A stretch of 64,000 bases of DNA, taken from positions 186,001-250,000 of the forward strand of contig NZ_CP022314.1 in NCBI RefSeq assembly GCF_003352915.1, read 5' to 3'. This stretch comes from Arthrobacter sp. PM3. GTDB taxonomy: Bacteria > Actinomycetota > Actinomycetes > Actinomycetales > Micrococcaceae. This document shows positions 16,400-24,308 of the stretch, piece by piece. The notes below the pieces were generated by a model. The model had not been told where the DNA came from, did not search any database, and worked only from the letters and a program-made list of their open reading frames with translations. The position numbers and the translations under genes were made by a program. Numbering within the stretch: position 1 is the first letter of the stretch; each line of letters starts with the position of its first letter.

Positions 16400-16840
16400 A
16401 TGGAAGACCCTTACGATCTTGAACGGTTCGTGGCCGCCCAGGACGCCGGCCAAACGTACAGCCGGGCTCTTGCCGAGCTGGGCGCGGGCCTGAAGAGGAG
16501 CCACTGGATGTGGTTCGTGTTCCCCCAGCTTGCGGGGCTCGGTCACAGCGAGACTGCCCGCAGGTACGCAATCATGTCGCTTGATGAGGCGCGGGCTTAC
16601 GTGCGGCATGCAGTCCTCGGTTCCCGCCTCCGCGAGGCTGCCGCCGCCGTCGCCGGGGCGGAAGGGCTGTCGGCGGTGCAGATCCTGGGCGGCATCGATG
16701 CCCGGAAGCTGCAGTCGTCCATGACACTGTTCCTGCGGGCCGCCCCGGACGATCCCGTGTTCCGCGCCGTCCTGGACCGGTTCTTCGACGGGATGCCGGA
16801 TCCCGCGACCGACCGCCTGCTCGGCGGCCGGCACGGTTAG
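16400..16840 (+). CDS. DUF1810-family protein
   Basis: A 146-residue soluble protein. It begins with the family pattern DLERFVAAQ and has the KRSHWMWFVFPQLAGLG core, then the YAIMSLDEARAYVRHAVLGSRL helix and DARKLQSSMTLF. The conserved W-x-W-F-x-F-P-Q block is diagnostic. The function is unknown; DUF1810 is related to calpastatin-labelled bacterial proteins. Its last 4 bases overlap the end of the convergent EAL gene. The start codon sits where a leaderless transcript would begin. Confidence 0.88.
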   Translation: MEDPYDLERFVAAQDAGQTYSRALAELGAGLKRSHWMWFVFPQLAGLGHSETARRYAIMSLDEARAYVRHAVLGSRLREAAAAVAGAEGLSAVQILGGIDARKLQSSMTLFLRAAPDDPVFRAVLDRFFDGMPDPATDRLLGGRHG

Positions 16841-17985
16841 TTGCGGGCCGTGGCCAGCGCCGTGATCATCCGTTCCATCCGGGCGACGCCGGCATAGCGG
16901 CCGGCATTGTCCGTCACCAGGAGCGGGTCAAAGCGGCTTCCCTCAGCCCGCGTCATGGACCGTGCCAGCGCCTCGCTGAGCGGGGTGTCCAGGTTGACCC
17001 GCATCCCCGGGCTGACCAGCCCCAGCGCGGCGGTGGAGGGATCGAGCACGGCCACCGGGCGCTGGTGCTCCCCCATCAGCACAACGTTCTGCAGCGCCGG
17101 ATTGCCGGCAAACGCCGCCGCCGCCGCAGCGGCGCTGGTGGCCGCCGCCGCCGGTTCCAGGATGTCCCGGACAATGTTCTTGCCGGTCACGGGCGCCCTC
17201 GATGCCAGGCGGTGGGCAACGTCCGGGTCGAGCTGTTCCCACGGTGGTCCCGGCCGGGCCAGGCAATACCCCTGGACCAGCGGAACGCCAAGGGTTACGA
17301 GCGCGTCCAGCTCCTCCACCCGCTCCACGCCTTCGGCCAGGATCCAGGCGTCGACCCGGCTGGCGAAGGTGCCGAGCATGGAGATCAGGGCGCGCTTGGC
17401 CTCGTCACGGTCAACGTCCTGGACCAGCTCGCGATCAATCTTGATGAGCGAGGGGCGCAGCGCAAGCAGGTGGCGGAGCCCCGCGTAGCCGGCTCCGGCG
17501 TCGTCGACGGCGATCAGGGCACCCGCCGCGCGCAACTGGTTCAGGTCCGGTTCCAGCTCCAGGTAGGAGTCGATGGGCGTTTGCTCTGTCAGTTCGATGA
17601 CGAGGCCGCCAAGGTTTCCCTGGCTGCGCCAGATCTCCCGGATGCCCTCCGTCGGCAGCAGACCGGGCGAGACGTTGAGGGTCAGGAAGCAGTTGGCCGG
17701 CAAGGAAGGGCGGACGGCGAGCGCCGCCCGCAAGGCCGCCGCCTCGAGCCCGGCCGCCTGCCCGCGGGCGCGCGCGGCGGCAAACCACACTTCGGGGTTC
17801 CTTTCGGCGAAGCCGGGAAACCGGGCCAGGGCCTCGTAGCCCACCACCGTGCCGCGGGCTGTGTCAACAATGGGCTGGTAGGCCGCGGACAGGCCTTCGC
17901 CGCGGCAGGCGGCCGCCAGGTGCTCGTCCCAGGCCGGCCCCGGGTCCGCGCCGGTGCCGGGACGGCCGCCTGCCGCGTGGCTCAA
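16837..17985 (-). CDS. EAL-domain c-di-GMP phosphodiesterase with C-terminal CBS-like region
   Basis: A 382-residue cytoplasmic protein. The EAL domain (about residues 25-260) keeps the catalytic set: YEALARF, the Asn of NVSPG, the Glu of IELTEQT, the paired Asp of VDDAGAGY, Lys of IKIDREL and Glu of AEGVER. It should hydrolyse c-di-GMP to pGpG. An Ala-rich linker (near 283-296) leads to a region resembling a CBS pair that could sense a nucleotide. The gene start overlaps the stop of the small DUF1059 gene upstream (ATGA), so the two are coupled. There is no membrane segment. Confidence 0.85.
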   Translation of the reverse strand: MSHAAGGRPGTGADPGPAWDEHLAAACRGEGLSAAYQPIVDTARGTVVGYEALARFPGFAERNPEVWFAAARARGQAAGLEAAALRAALAVRPSLPANCFLTLNVSPGLLPTEGIREIWRSQGNLGGLVIELTEQTPIDSYLELEPDLNQLRAAGALIAVDDAGAGYAGLRHLLALRPSLIKIDRELVQDVDRDEAKRALISMLGTFASRVDAWILAEGVERVEELDALVTLGVPLVQGYCLARPGPPWEQLDPDVAHRLASRAPVTGKNIVRDILEPAAAATSAAAAAAAFAGNPALQNVVLMGEHQRPVAVLDPSTAALGLVSPGMRVNLDTPLSEALARSMTRAEGSRFDPLLVTDNAGRYAGVARMERMITALATARN

Positions 17986-18158
17986 CGGGCAGGAATGATG
18001 GCGCTGCGGACGGACCGCACGACGTCGGCCGGCAACTCCGTCAGCCCGTGTGCGGACGCTGCATGGGCCGCCACATTGACCAGAATCTCATCATCCGTGC
18101 TGCACACCCAGCGGGCGTCACAGCCGGGAACCACATCACCACAGGCAAACGACTTCAC
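17982..18158 (-). CDS. DUF1059 small protein
   Basis: A 58-residue protein. The family pattern is clear: CGDVVPGCDARWVCSTDDEILVNVAAHAASAHGL, with two conserved cysteines and the AAHA-x-x-x-HG motif. The function is unknown. The longer in-frame ORF to 18329 is rejected: GTG 18158 has GGAG 7 bases upstream and starts exactly where the family begins. Its stop overlaps the EAL gene start as ATGA, so it is the first gene of a two-gene operon and may be a regulator or sensor for the phosphodiesterase. Confidence 0.8.
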   Translation of the reverse strand: MKSFACGDVVPGCDARWVCSTDDEILVNVAAHAASAHGLTELPADVVRSVRSAIIPAR

Positions 18159-18279
18159 GTTGGCTCCTTCGTTCTTCGACAGCAAACCCGACCACCCTAC
18201 GACGCCCCGCGCCGATAGCTGAGATTTAGCTCGCAGAAAGCAGGAGTGTTGCCGGGGTCGTCGGGGACCGAAGTCCGGG

Positions 18280-18657
18280 TCACTGTTTGGCGAGGGTTCC
18301 AATTTTGTCGCCGCTGTTGCCGTAGACAACGAGCACGGTTCCGTCCACTTTGGCGGTGTGCGCCTGCGACAGCCACGTGTCGACGTCGCTGCAGGCCATC
18401 ATGGTGGAGGCGATCGGGCCGAAGTTGAAGGAATCGCCCGAAACCGATCCCTTGCCCGTCAGACGATTGCAGCCGTCCGTTCCCTGGAAGGAGCCGTCGT
18501 CCGTGATCGTGAGGTTGGGCTGGCCTTGGGCGCTCTGCCCCCAGCTTCCCGTGAACGATTTCAGGGCCGGGCCCGAGCACCCGGTGAGTGCCAGCAGGGC
18601 AATGCCGGCAACCAACGTGGCAACAATCAGCAGACCGCTTCGACCCAATCGACGCAT
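18280..18657 (-). CDS. META-domain lipoprotein
   Basis: A 125-residue exported lipoprotein: positively charged start (MRRLGR), hydrophobic helix, and lipobox LTGC with Cys at about residue 27. The mature part has the META/HslJ pattern ITDDGSFQGTDGCNRLTG ... TMMACSD with its conserved Cys pair. Such proteins are small periplasm-facing beta proteins, linked in enterics to heat or novobiocin resistance. TAGCAT lies 6 bases upstream of ATG 18657, indicating a leaderless transcript. Confidence 0.85.
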   Translation of the reverse strand: MRRLGRSGLLIVATLVAGIALLALTGCSGPALKSFTGSWGQSAQGQPNLTITDDGSFQGTDGCNRLTGKGSVSGDSFNFGPIASTMMACSDVDTWLSQAHTAKVDGTVLVVYGNSGDKIGTLAKQ

Positions 18658-18663
18658 GCCGCC

Positions 18664-18669
18664 ATGCTA
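18664..18669 (-). promoter_or_regulatory. -10 element of META lipoprotein gene
   Basis: TAGCAT, 6 bases before ATG 18657. Confidence 0.45.
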
Positions 18670-18731
18670 GCCCGCGGCGCCACCGGCCGGAAGGGCATCA
18701 TGGGCCCCGATACGCCGCCGCCGGCAGGCCC

Positions 18732-19325
18732 TTAGCGGCCGGCGGACAGCGCTTCGGCGGCGACCGCGGCCGCTTCGATGCGGGCCCGGTGGACGGCCCA
18801 CCCCTCGGGGCTGCGGTCCGAGAGATTCGCGTCGCCCGGGCGCTGCCCGGCGCTCCCGTCAATCAGTTCGCGCAGGATGTCCGCATGGCCGAGGTGGTGC
18901 GCCGTCTCCACGCACATGTGCACGAGGATCTGGTGCAGGGTCACGTGCCTGCGCTCCTCCGGCCACCAGGACACCACCCCGGGCTCGTCGAGGGCGAGCT
19001 CTTCGATCGTGGCATCGCTGTGCGCGGCAGCGCTCCGGTGCAGTTCCACGATCTGTTCCCGGGTTTCGCCGGGGGCAGCCCACAGGTCGGCGTCCGGTTC
19101 CGCGTCCTCGGCAAACCATGGCAGGTCCAAGCCCGCGGGCCGGCCGAAGACCTCGCCGAAGTAGCCGGCTTCGACGCTGGCCACATGCTTGACCAGGCCG
19201 AGCAGATTGGTACCTGTCGGCGTGAGCGGCCGGCGTGCGTCGTACTCGCTGAGGCCGTCAAGCTTCGCAAGCAGGTCCGCACGCCGTGTGCGCAGGTAAC
19301 GGTGCAATGTCGCCTTATCGTCCAT
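18732..19325 (-). CDS. DinB-family protein
   Basis: A 197-residue four-helix-bundle protein of the DinB/YfiT type. The LLGLVKHVASVEAGYFGEVFG segment carries the first metal histidine, and HMCVETAHHLGHADILREL the second pair. Such proteins are metal-dependent, often thiol (mycothiol or bacillithiol) transferases. ATG 19325 starts just at the first helix, with TATAGT 7 bases upstream, so the longer upstream frame is not used. No pathway partner lies next to it. Confidence 0.86.
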   Translation of the reverse strand: MDDKATLHRYLRTRRADLLAKLDGLSEYDARRPLTPTGTNLLGLVKHVASVEAGYFGEVFGRPAGLDLPWFAEDAEPDADLWAAPGETREQIVELHRSAAAHSDATIEELALDEPGVVSWWPEERRHVTLHQILVHMCVETAHHLGHADILRELIDGSAGQRPGDANLSDRSPEGWAVHRARIEAAAVAAEALSAGR

Positions 19326-19332
19326 GACGGGC

Positions 19333-19338
19333 ACTATA
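19333..19338 (-). promoter_or_regulatory. -10 element of DinB-family gene
   Basis: TATAGT, 7 bases before ATG 19325; the strongest leaderless -10 in the window. Confidence 0.55.
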
Positions 19339-19445
19339 CCCAACACCGGGAGATGCAGCCCGGACGAACGGCATTTCATCCAACGTATGGAATAATCAGG
19401 TGCGGCGGGCCTCGGGGGGAGGCCCCGAGCGACAGGACATCCAAC

Positions 19446-20006
19446 GTGAGTCACGGTTCCGGCGCAGAGCGCCCGCGTCCGCCAGCAGCGGTTCTGGTCA
19501 TGTGTTGGGCCTCGGCCTTGGTCTGCGTGCTCGCAGGGTGCGTGTCCGGCCCGGACGAATCCGGCGCTGCACCGGCCACGGAAACGGCAACCGCGGCGGC
19601 ACCCGCGGGCCTGCGGGGGGCGACCGAGTTGAACGGGTACCACCTGCCGATGCGCTACACGGCCGCCGACGGCGACACCTGGGAGAGCATCGCATCCTAC
19701 TTCCGGATGACTCCCGAGATCCTGAAAAGCTTCAACGAACCGGCGTCCGTTGCCGCCGGTCAGGAAATCGATCTAAGGGGCGTGTCTGTGCCGCAGCTCG
19801 GGGCTGCAGGCCAGGTGACCGGATTCGACGGGCGAGGACGGCTTCTGTACAGGACACGTTCCGGGGACACGCCTGCGGGCATCGCGAGCCGGTACGGCGT
19901 GCCGCTCTCCGCACTGCGGATGGCCAACCTGGACCTGCTGAACGGCGGCGAATGGATCCCGCCCGCCGGGACCGTAATCACCATTCCGGATGCCCCGGCC
20001 GGGTGA
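19446..20006 (+). CDS. LysM-domain lipoprotein
   Basis: A 186-residue exported protein. A charged N-terminus is followed by a hydrophobic helix and the lipobox VLAGC (Cys about residue 33), a Thr/Ala linker, and two LysM repeats: YTAADGDTWESIASYFRMTPE and YRTRSGDTPAGIASRYGVPLS. LysM modules bind peptidoglycan glycans, so it probably sits between membrane and wall. No catalytic domain follows, unlike many LysM hydrolases. GTG 19446 is chosen because an AGGACA Shine-Dalgarno lies upstream and the signal peptide then has normal length. Confidence 0.82.
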   Translation: MSHGSGAERPRPPAAVLVMCWASALVCVLAGCVSGPDESGAAPATETATAAAPAGLRGATELNGYHLPMRYTAADGDTWESIASYFRMTPEILKSFNEPASVAAGQEIDLRGVSVPQLGAAGQVTGFDGRGRLLYRTRSGDTPAGIASRYGVPLSALRMANLDLLNGGEWIPPAGTVITIPDAPAG

Positions 20007-20108
20007 GTCCCGCCCGGCCCACGGGGCGAAGCGGAGGTCTGCCTGGAAGGCTCGGCCAAGGAAGAAGCCCACGCACCCGCGCCCGCAGAATGCGGAGGAA
20101 AAAGAAAA

Positions 20109-20139
20109 AGCCTCCGGAACCTGACGGTTCCGGAGGCTT
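20109..20139 (-). terminator. rho-independent terminator of tRNA-Tyr
   Basis: A perfect 12-bp stem (20110-20121 with 20126-20137), 4-base loop. On the minus strand it is followed by a T-rich run (TTTTTCTTTTTCC). It lies 10 bases after the tRNA 3' end. Confidence 0.85.
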
Positions 20140-20147
20140 TCCAAGGG

Positions 20148-20229
20148 TGGCAGATGAGGGATTCGAACCCCCGTAGGCGTTGCCAGCTGATTTACAGTCA
20201 GCCCCCTTTGGCCGCTCGGGTAATCTGCC
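20148..20229 (-). tRNA. tRNA-Tyr (anticodon GTA)
   Basis: The 82-base minus-strand sequence folds as a class II tRNA. The acceptor stem is GGCAGAT with ATCTGCC and discriminator A. The anticodon stem is GCTGA/TCAGC around loop CTGTAAA (anticodon at 20193-20195). It has a long variable arm and the T arm GGGGG-TTCGAAT-CCCTC. The CCA tail is not encoded. A strong terminator follows. Confidence 0.97.
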
Positions 20230-20316
20230 GAACTTCAAAAGAAGATCACTCGCGGTTCCCGGTCCCCGAACGCCTGTTTCCAGTCCGTTCCGCTTCCAGT
20301 ACCCGCGGGCAAGACA

Positions 20317-20322
20317 ACTTTA
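20317..20322 (-). promoter_or_regulatory. possible -10 of tRNA-Tyr promoter
   Basis: TAAAGT on the minus strand, with TTCGAT about 18 bases upstream. It would give a processed leader of about 80 bases before the tRNA. Confidence 0.3.
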
Positions 20323-20381
20323 CAGAACTTCTGCCGAAGAATCGAATCGGCGCTTAGGAAGGTCGAAAAAGGGCCGGAAAA

Positions 20382-20395
20382 GGGCCAACAAGCCC
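20382..20395 (-). terminator. weak terminator-like hairpin
   Basis: GGGC-TTGTTG-GCCC followed by TTTTCC on the minus strand, downstream of the small secreted-protein gene. Confidence 0.3.
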
Positions 20396-20401
20396 GGAAA
20401 T

Positions 20402-20656
20402 TCAGGCCTCCCCCAGAATGCGTCCGGCCAGCCGCGCTTCAAAGCGTGCCGCCTGCTCCGCTGTGACCTGGTTCAGCTGGACGGCACGGGCCAGATCCGC
20501 GTGGACACCGTCCATCCGTGTCGACGCCTCCGCGGCCGGGCTCAGGACAATCGAGGCCGCCAGTGCGGCGGCGGCAACCGCGCTGGCGGTTGTGGCCAGG
20601 CTGCTGGCAGCGGCGGCGGTGGTGCGGGTGACGTAGCGGACGGCTTTGTGGTGCAT
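20402..20656 (-). CDS. small exported protein of unknown function
   Basis: An 84-residue protein. It has a basic N-terminus (MHHKAVRYVTRT), a long Ala-rich hydrophobic segment (residues 13-44) that ends near PAAEA, a plausible signal-peptidase site, and about 38 mature residues with an amphipathic helix (LARAVQLNQVTAEQAARFEARLAGRI). I do not recognise a family. ATG 20656 is preceded at 8 bases by AAAGG, so the longer frame to 20836 is not used. The mature peptide looks like a short helical hairpin. Confidence 0.6.
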   Translation of the reverse strand: MHHKAVRYVTRTTAAAASSLATTASAVAAAALAASIVLSPAAEASTRMDGVHADLARAVQLNQVTAEQAARFEARLAGRILGEA

Positions 20657-20853
20657 GTTCTGGCCTTTCAGCAGCGGTTCCAACACTTGCAACTCTGCCC
20701 AGCCCTGCTTCGTTCCCGCAATGATTGAGCTATGAGCAAACTGTGAATCGTGGAGCTGCCCGCCCGGCCCCGGATCGCGGGCATCCGTACTAGGCTGGAA
20801 TGCAGACATCCCGGCCTCAAACGAGGCACCCGGCAACCATCAGGAGGACAGTC

Positions 20854-21345
20854 ATGGCAGGCGAATCCACGTTCGACGTCGTCAGCAAGGTCGACAAGCA
20901 GGAAGTGGCCAACGCGCTGAACCAGGCGCAGAAGGAAATTGCCCAGCGCTACGATTTCAAGGGCGTCGGCGCCGAGGTTGATTTCAGCGGTGAGAAGATC
21001 CTGATGAAGGCCAACTCCGAGGAACGGGTCCTGGCAGTCCTGGACGTGCTGCAGTCCAAGCTCATCCGCCGCGGCATCTCGCTGAAGTCCTTGGACACGG
21101 GTGAGCCTTTCGCCTCGGGCAAGGAATTCCGGCTCGAGGCCTCGATCAAGGAAGGCATTGCCCAGGACCTGGCCAAGAAGATCAACAAGCTGATCCGGGA
21201 CGAAGCCCCCAAGTCGGTCAAGTCCCAGATCCAGGGCGACGAGCTCCGGGTGACGTCGAAGTCCCGCGACGATCTGCAGGAGACCATGGCCCTGCTGAAG
21301 AACTTCGAGGAAGCCGACCTGCAGTTTGTGAACTTCCGCAGCTAA
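20854..21345 (+). CDS. YajQ-family nucleotide-binding protein
   Basis: A 163-residue protein with the full YajQ pattern: FDVVSKVDKQEVANALNQAQKEIAQRYDFKG at the start, the IRRGISLKSLD middle and VKSQIQGDELRVTSKSRDDLQ near the end. It forms two ferredoxin-like halves. Homologues bind c-di-GMP in some bacteria and other nucleotides elsewhere, so the ligand is uncertain. The start ATG 20854 has an AGGAGG 6 bases upstream. It is a single-gene unit ended by a long hairpin terminator. Two EAL-type proteins in the window make a c-di-GMP link possible but not shown. Confidence 0.93.
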   Translation: MAGESTFDVVSKVDKQEVANALNQAQKEIAQRYDFKGVGAEVDFSGEKILMKANSEERVLAVLDVLQSKLIRRGISLKSLDTGEPFASGKEFRLEASIKEGIAQDLAKKINKLIRDEAPKSVKSQIQGDELRVTSKSRDDLQETMALLKNFEEADLQFVNFRS

Positions 21346-21379
21346 CGGCACTTCCCGCGGCGCGATTTCCGCCGCGACG

Positions 21380-21429
21380 CGCAAACGGGCCCGCGACACC
21401 TGTATTCAGGTGTCGCGGGCCCATTTGCG
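21380..21429. terminator. bidirectional terminator between yajQ and htpX
   Basis: A perfect 16-bp stem (21387-21402 with 21407-21422), TATT loop, extended by six more pairs after one mismatch. A-run and T-run flanks occur on both sides, so it can serve both convergent genes. Confidence 0.8.
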
Positions 21430-21490
21430 TGTCGGCAATCAGTTCGCGTGTCGTCAGGCGACTGCGCGACGCCGGACCACAGCCGGCAGG

Positions 21491-22360
21491 CTAGCTGAGC
21501 GGGCGGCCCGCCATCCGTTCGAGCCGGCCGATCCGCTCGGCCATGGGCGGGTGGGTGGAGAACATCTTGGCCACGCCTCCGCCCTTGAACGGGTTGGCGA
21601 TCATCATGTGGGAGGCGTTGACCAGCCGCTGGTCCTGCGGCAGCGGCGCCAGCTGAACGCCCTGTTCGATCTTGCGCAGGGCGGAGGCGAGCGCCAGCGG
21701 ATCGCCGGTGAGCGCGGATCCGTCCTCGTCGGCGTCGTACTCCCGCGTACGGGAGATGGCCATCTGGATCAGCGACGCCGCAAACGGGGCCAGCAGCGCC
21801 ATGGCGATCGCGGCGAACGGATTGGCGTTGCGCCGGTCCCCGCCGCCGAAGAGCAGCATCATCTGCGCTACCGAGGTGATGACGCCGGCGACGGCGGCGG
21901 CCACCGAGGCCGTCAGGATGTCGCGGTTGTAGACGTGCATCAGTTCGTGGCCCAGGACGCCGCGCAGTTCGCGGGCGTCCAGCAGCCTCATGATGCCCTC
22001 GGTGCAGCACACTGCCGCGTTCTGCGGGTTCCGCCCGGTGGCGAAGGCGTTTGGCGCCATGGCGGGCGAGACGTAGATGCGCGGCATCGGCTGCTTGGCC
22101 CGGCCGGACAGCTCGCGGACGATCTGGTACAGCTGGGGCGCGTCGGCCTCCGTTACGGGGTACGCCTGCATGGCGCGGATGGCCAGCTTGTCGCTGTTCC
22201 AGTACCCGTAGGCCGTGGTGCCGACGCCGATCAGCGCCATGATCCAGATCGGCGCGGTGCTGCGGGTTCCGGCCGCGATGAACGCCCCGAGTCCGAGCAG
22301 CACCGCCCACAGGACCCCGAAAAGCGCCGCGGTCTTCAGACCGTTGTGATGCCGATGCAC
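21491..22360 (-). CDS. htpX: membrane zinc metalloprotease HtpX
   Basis: A 289-residue integral membrane protease. It has two N-terminal helices, the zinc motif HELMH (about residue 140) followed by a hydrophobic hairpin, and the third ligand Glu in the REYDADEDG motif. It degrades misfolded membrane proteins at the cytoplasmic face, complementing FtsH. GTG 22360 has a strong AGGAGG upstream. It converges with yajQ across the bidirectional terminator. Confidence 0.95.
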   Translation of the reverse strand: MHRHHNGLKTAALFGVLWAVLLGLGAFIAAGTRSTAPIWIMALIGVGTTAYGYWNSDKLAIRAMQAYPVTEADAPQLYQIVRELSGRAKQPMPRIYVSPAMAPNAFATGRNPQNAAVCCTEGIMRLLDARELRGVLGHELMHVYNRDILTASVAAAVAGVITSVAQMMLLFGGGDRRNANPFAAIAMALLAPFAASLIQMAISRTREYDADEDGSALTGDPLALASALRKIEQGVQLAPLPQDQRLVNASHMMIANPFKGGGVAKMFSTHPPMAERIGRLERMAGRPLS

Positions 22361-22410
22361 TGTTCCTCCTGATGCCCTTGCGTCAATGACCTACCCGGAA
22401 AAACGAACCG

Positions 22411-23718
22411 CTACGGCACCGGGTTCCGCGCGTCGTAGTGCAGGAATCCGCTGCGCACCCGCCCTGCCGTCAGCGGGCCGGTTCCGGACTGCAGCCGGGC
22501 CACCGTCCAAGCCACCGCGATGCACAGCACGCCGCCGAGGAGCAGGACCCATCCCTCGCTCAAAAGTTTAGTCGCGCCGCCGGCCATCATGTCCCCGATC
22601 CTGGGTCCGCCGGCCACCACCACCACGAACACGCCCTGCAGGCGCCCGCGCAGATGGTCCGGGGTGGATGCCTGCAGGATGGTGGTCCGGAAGACGGCGC
22701 TGACGGAGTCCGCGATTCCGGCGAGCGCGCAGCACACGGCGGCCGGCAGCAGCCAGGCGGTCACGCCGCCGGTCCCGGACGTTCCGGCGAGGACAACGAC
22801 CAGGCCGAAGGCCGCGATCGAGGCGCCCCAGCCCATCACCGACCACACAACGGCGGCCCCCTGCCGGCAGACCGTGCCCAGCGGCCCCGAAAACAGCCCG
22901 GCCAGGAACGCTCCGACGGCCGTGGAGGCCAGCAGGATGCCCACCGTGGCCTCGCCGCCGCCGATCATGATCGCACCGATGGCGGGCAGCAGCGCGCGGG
23001 GCTGGGCGAAAATCATGGCCACGAGGTCGATGATGAACGTCATGCGGAGGTTGGGCCGGGTGCCGAGGAAGCGGAAGCCCTCGACGACGGACCGCAGCCC
23101 GGCCGGGCGGGCATGCTCCCCCGGCGGCATGGCGGGCAGTTTCAGGAGCGCCCAGAACGCGAAGACGAAGCTGATGACGTCGATCGTGTAGGTCCATCCG
23201 AAGCCGATCGTTGCCACGAGCACCCCGGCCAGCAGCGGGCCCGCGGTCATGGTCAGGCCGAACACCATCATGCTCAGGGCGTTGGCCGCCGGCAGCAGTT
23301 CCTTGCGGACCAGGACCGGGATGATGGCGCTGCGGGCGGGCTGGTTGATGGCCTGGGCGCCGCTCTGCACCGCCACAAGCGCGTAGAGCAGCCACACGTT
23401 GCCCAGTTCGAGCCACGCCTGGACGGCGAGCGCCGCGGTGGTCAGCCACAAGACGGCGGACGCCAGGAGGGCGACGGTGCGGCGGTCGTGGGCGTCTGCG
23501 ATCGAGCCGCCCAGCAGGCCGCCGAAGACGAGCGGGACCAGGGCGAAGATGCTGAGCAGGCCCACGTAGAGGCTGTCCTGGGTCAGCCGGTATACCTCCA
23601 GGCTCACCGCCACCAGCGTCAGCTGGCTGCCCAGCGCGGAAACGGCGGACCCCAGCCACAGGCGGCGGAACGCCGGACTTTCGCGCAACGGCGTCATGTC
23701 CGCCAAGAATTTCCCCAC
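22411..23718 (-). CDS. MFS transporter, EntS-like
   Basis: A 435-residue transporter with twelve helices. SPAFRRLWLGSAVSALGSQLTLVAVSLEVYRLTQDSLYVGLLSI is the typical opening of the EntS/multidrug MFS3 group, and GGSIADAHDRRTVAL the cytoplasmic motif A. Helices 7-12 follow a central loop at about 200-215. EntS members export siderophores or drugs; no siderophore genes lie nearby. GTG 23718 or ATG 23697 (seven residues in) could both start it. It is divergent from the Fur-katA operon. Confidence 0.85.
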   Translation of the reverse strand: MGKFLADMTPLRESPAFRRLWLGSAVSALGSQLTLVAVSLEVYRLTQDSLYVGLLSIFALVPLVFGGLLGGSIADAHDRRTVALLASAVLWLTTAALAVQAWLELGNVWLLYALVAVQSGAQAINQPARSAIIPVLVRKELLPAANALSMMVFGLTMTAGPLLAGVLVATIGFGWTYTIDVISFVFAFWALLKLPAMPPGEHARPAGLRSVVEGFRFLGTRPNLRMTFIIDLVAMIFAQPRALLPAIGAIMIGGGEATVGILLASTAVGAFLAGLFSGPLGTVCRQGAAVVWSVMGWGASIAAFGLVVVLAGTSGTGGVTAWLLPAAVCCALAGIADSVSAVFRTTILQASTPDHLRGRLQGVFVVVVAGGPRIGDMMAGGATKLLSEGWVLLLGGVLCIAVAWTVARLQSGTGPLTAGRVRSGFLHYDARNPVP

Positions 23719-23781
23719 CCGGCAACTCTAGCGGCGTTCCGGAAGTGGCATGTGACGCGGGCGGGACACGGTTAGCCTTGC

Positions 23782-23806
23782 CTTATTGTGAGCCAGTCAT
23801 AATAAG
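23782..23806. promoter_or_regulatory. inverted repeat before fur-katA, probable Fur/PerR-type operator
   Basis: CTTATT and AATAAG form arms around 13 bases. A -10-like CATAAT (23798-23803) lies inside the right half. Autoregulation of fur-katG/katA operons through AT-rich dyads is well known in actinobacteria; this site fits that role. Confidence 0.5.
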
Positions 23807-23821
23807 TGCTTGAATGAGTGC

Positions 23822-24289
23822 ATGACGGATTCCCGGGGCACCCACGAGACATGGGCAGCCGCCCTGCGTGCCCACGGCCGCCGGGTGACCAAACAGCGGC
23901 TGGCCGTGCTGGCCGCCGTCGAACATCACCCGCACTCCCCGGCGGAGGCCATTCTGGCCGCGGCCCGGCAGGAACTGCCGGACCTGACTGCCCAGTCCGT
24001 CTACGTGGTCCTGGGCGACCTGACGGATCTGCACATGCTGCGCCGGTTCGAGCCCCCGCACTCCCCCGCCCTGTACGAGACCCGGGTGGGCGACAACCAT
24101 CACCACGCCGTCTGCATCAGTTGCGGCCGGGTGGAGGACGTCGAATGCGCCGTCGGCCACGCGCCCTGCCTGACCCCGCACTGGGATGCAGACGCCAAGC
24201 CGATGACCATCCAGATCGCCGACGTGCTGTACCAGGGCATTTGCCAGGACTGCCAGCGCACCCAACAGCTTCCCTCCGAACGAAACTAA
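23822..24289 (+). CDS. Fur-family regulator, catalase-linked (FurA/PerR-like)
   Basis: A 155-residue metalloregulator. The winged helix reads [30 protein letters not shown] ... [22 protein letters not shown]. The dimer/metal domain has [20 protein letters not shown] (HHH metal ligands and CxxC) and a second CxxC (GICQDCQ). It lies 19 bases before katA and almost certainly controls it in response to peroxide or metal. ATG 23822 is taken as the start; the in-frame TTG 23810 sits 6 bases after CATAAT and could be an alternative leaderless start. Confidence 0.9.
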   Translation: MTDSRGTHETWAAALRAHGRRVTKQRLAVLAAVEHHPHSPAEAILAAARQELPDLTAQSVYVVLGDLTDLHMLRRFEPPHSPALYETRVGDNHHHAVCISCGRVEDVECAVGHAPCLTPHWDADAKPMTIQIADVLYQGICQDCQRTQQLPSERN

Positions 24290-24308
24290 CAACCCCAACC
24301 CAAGGAGA

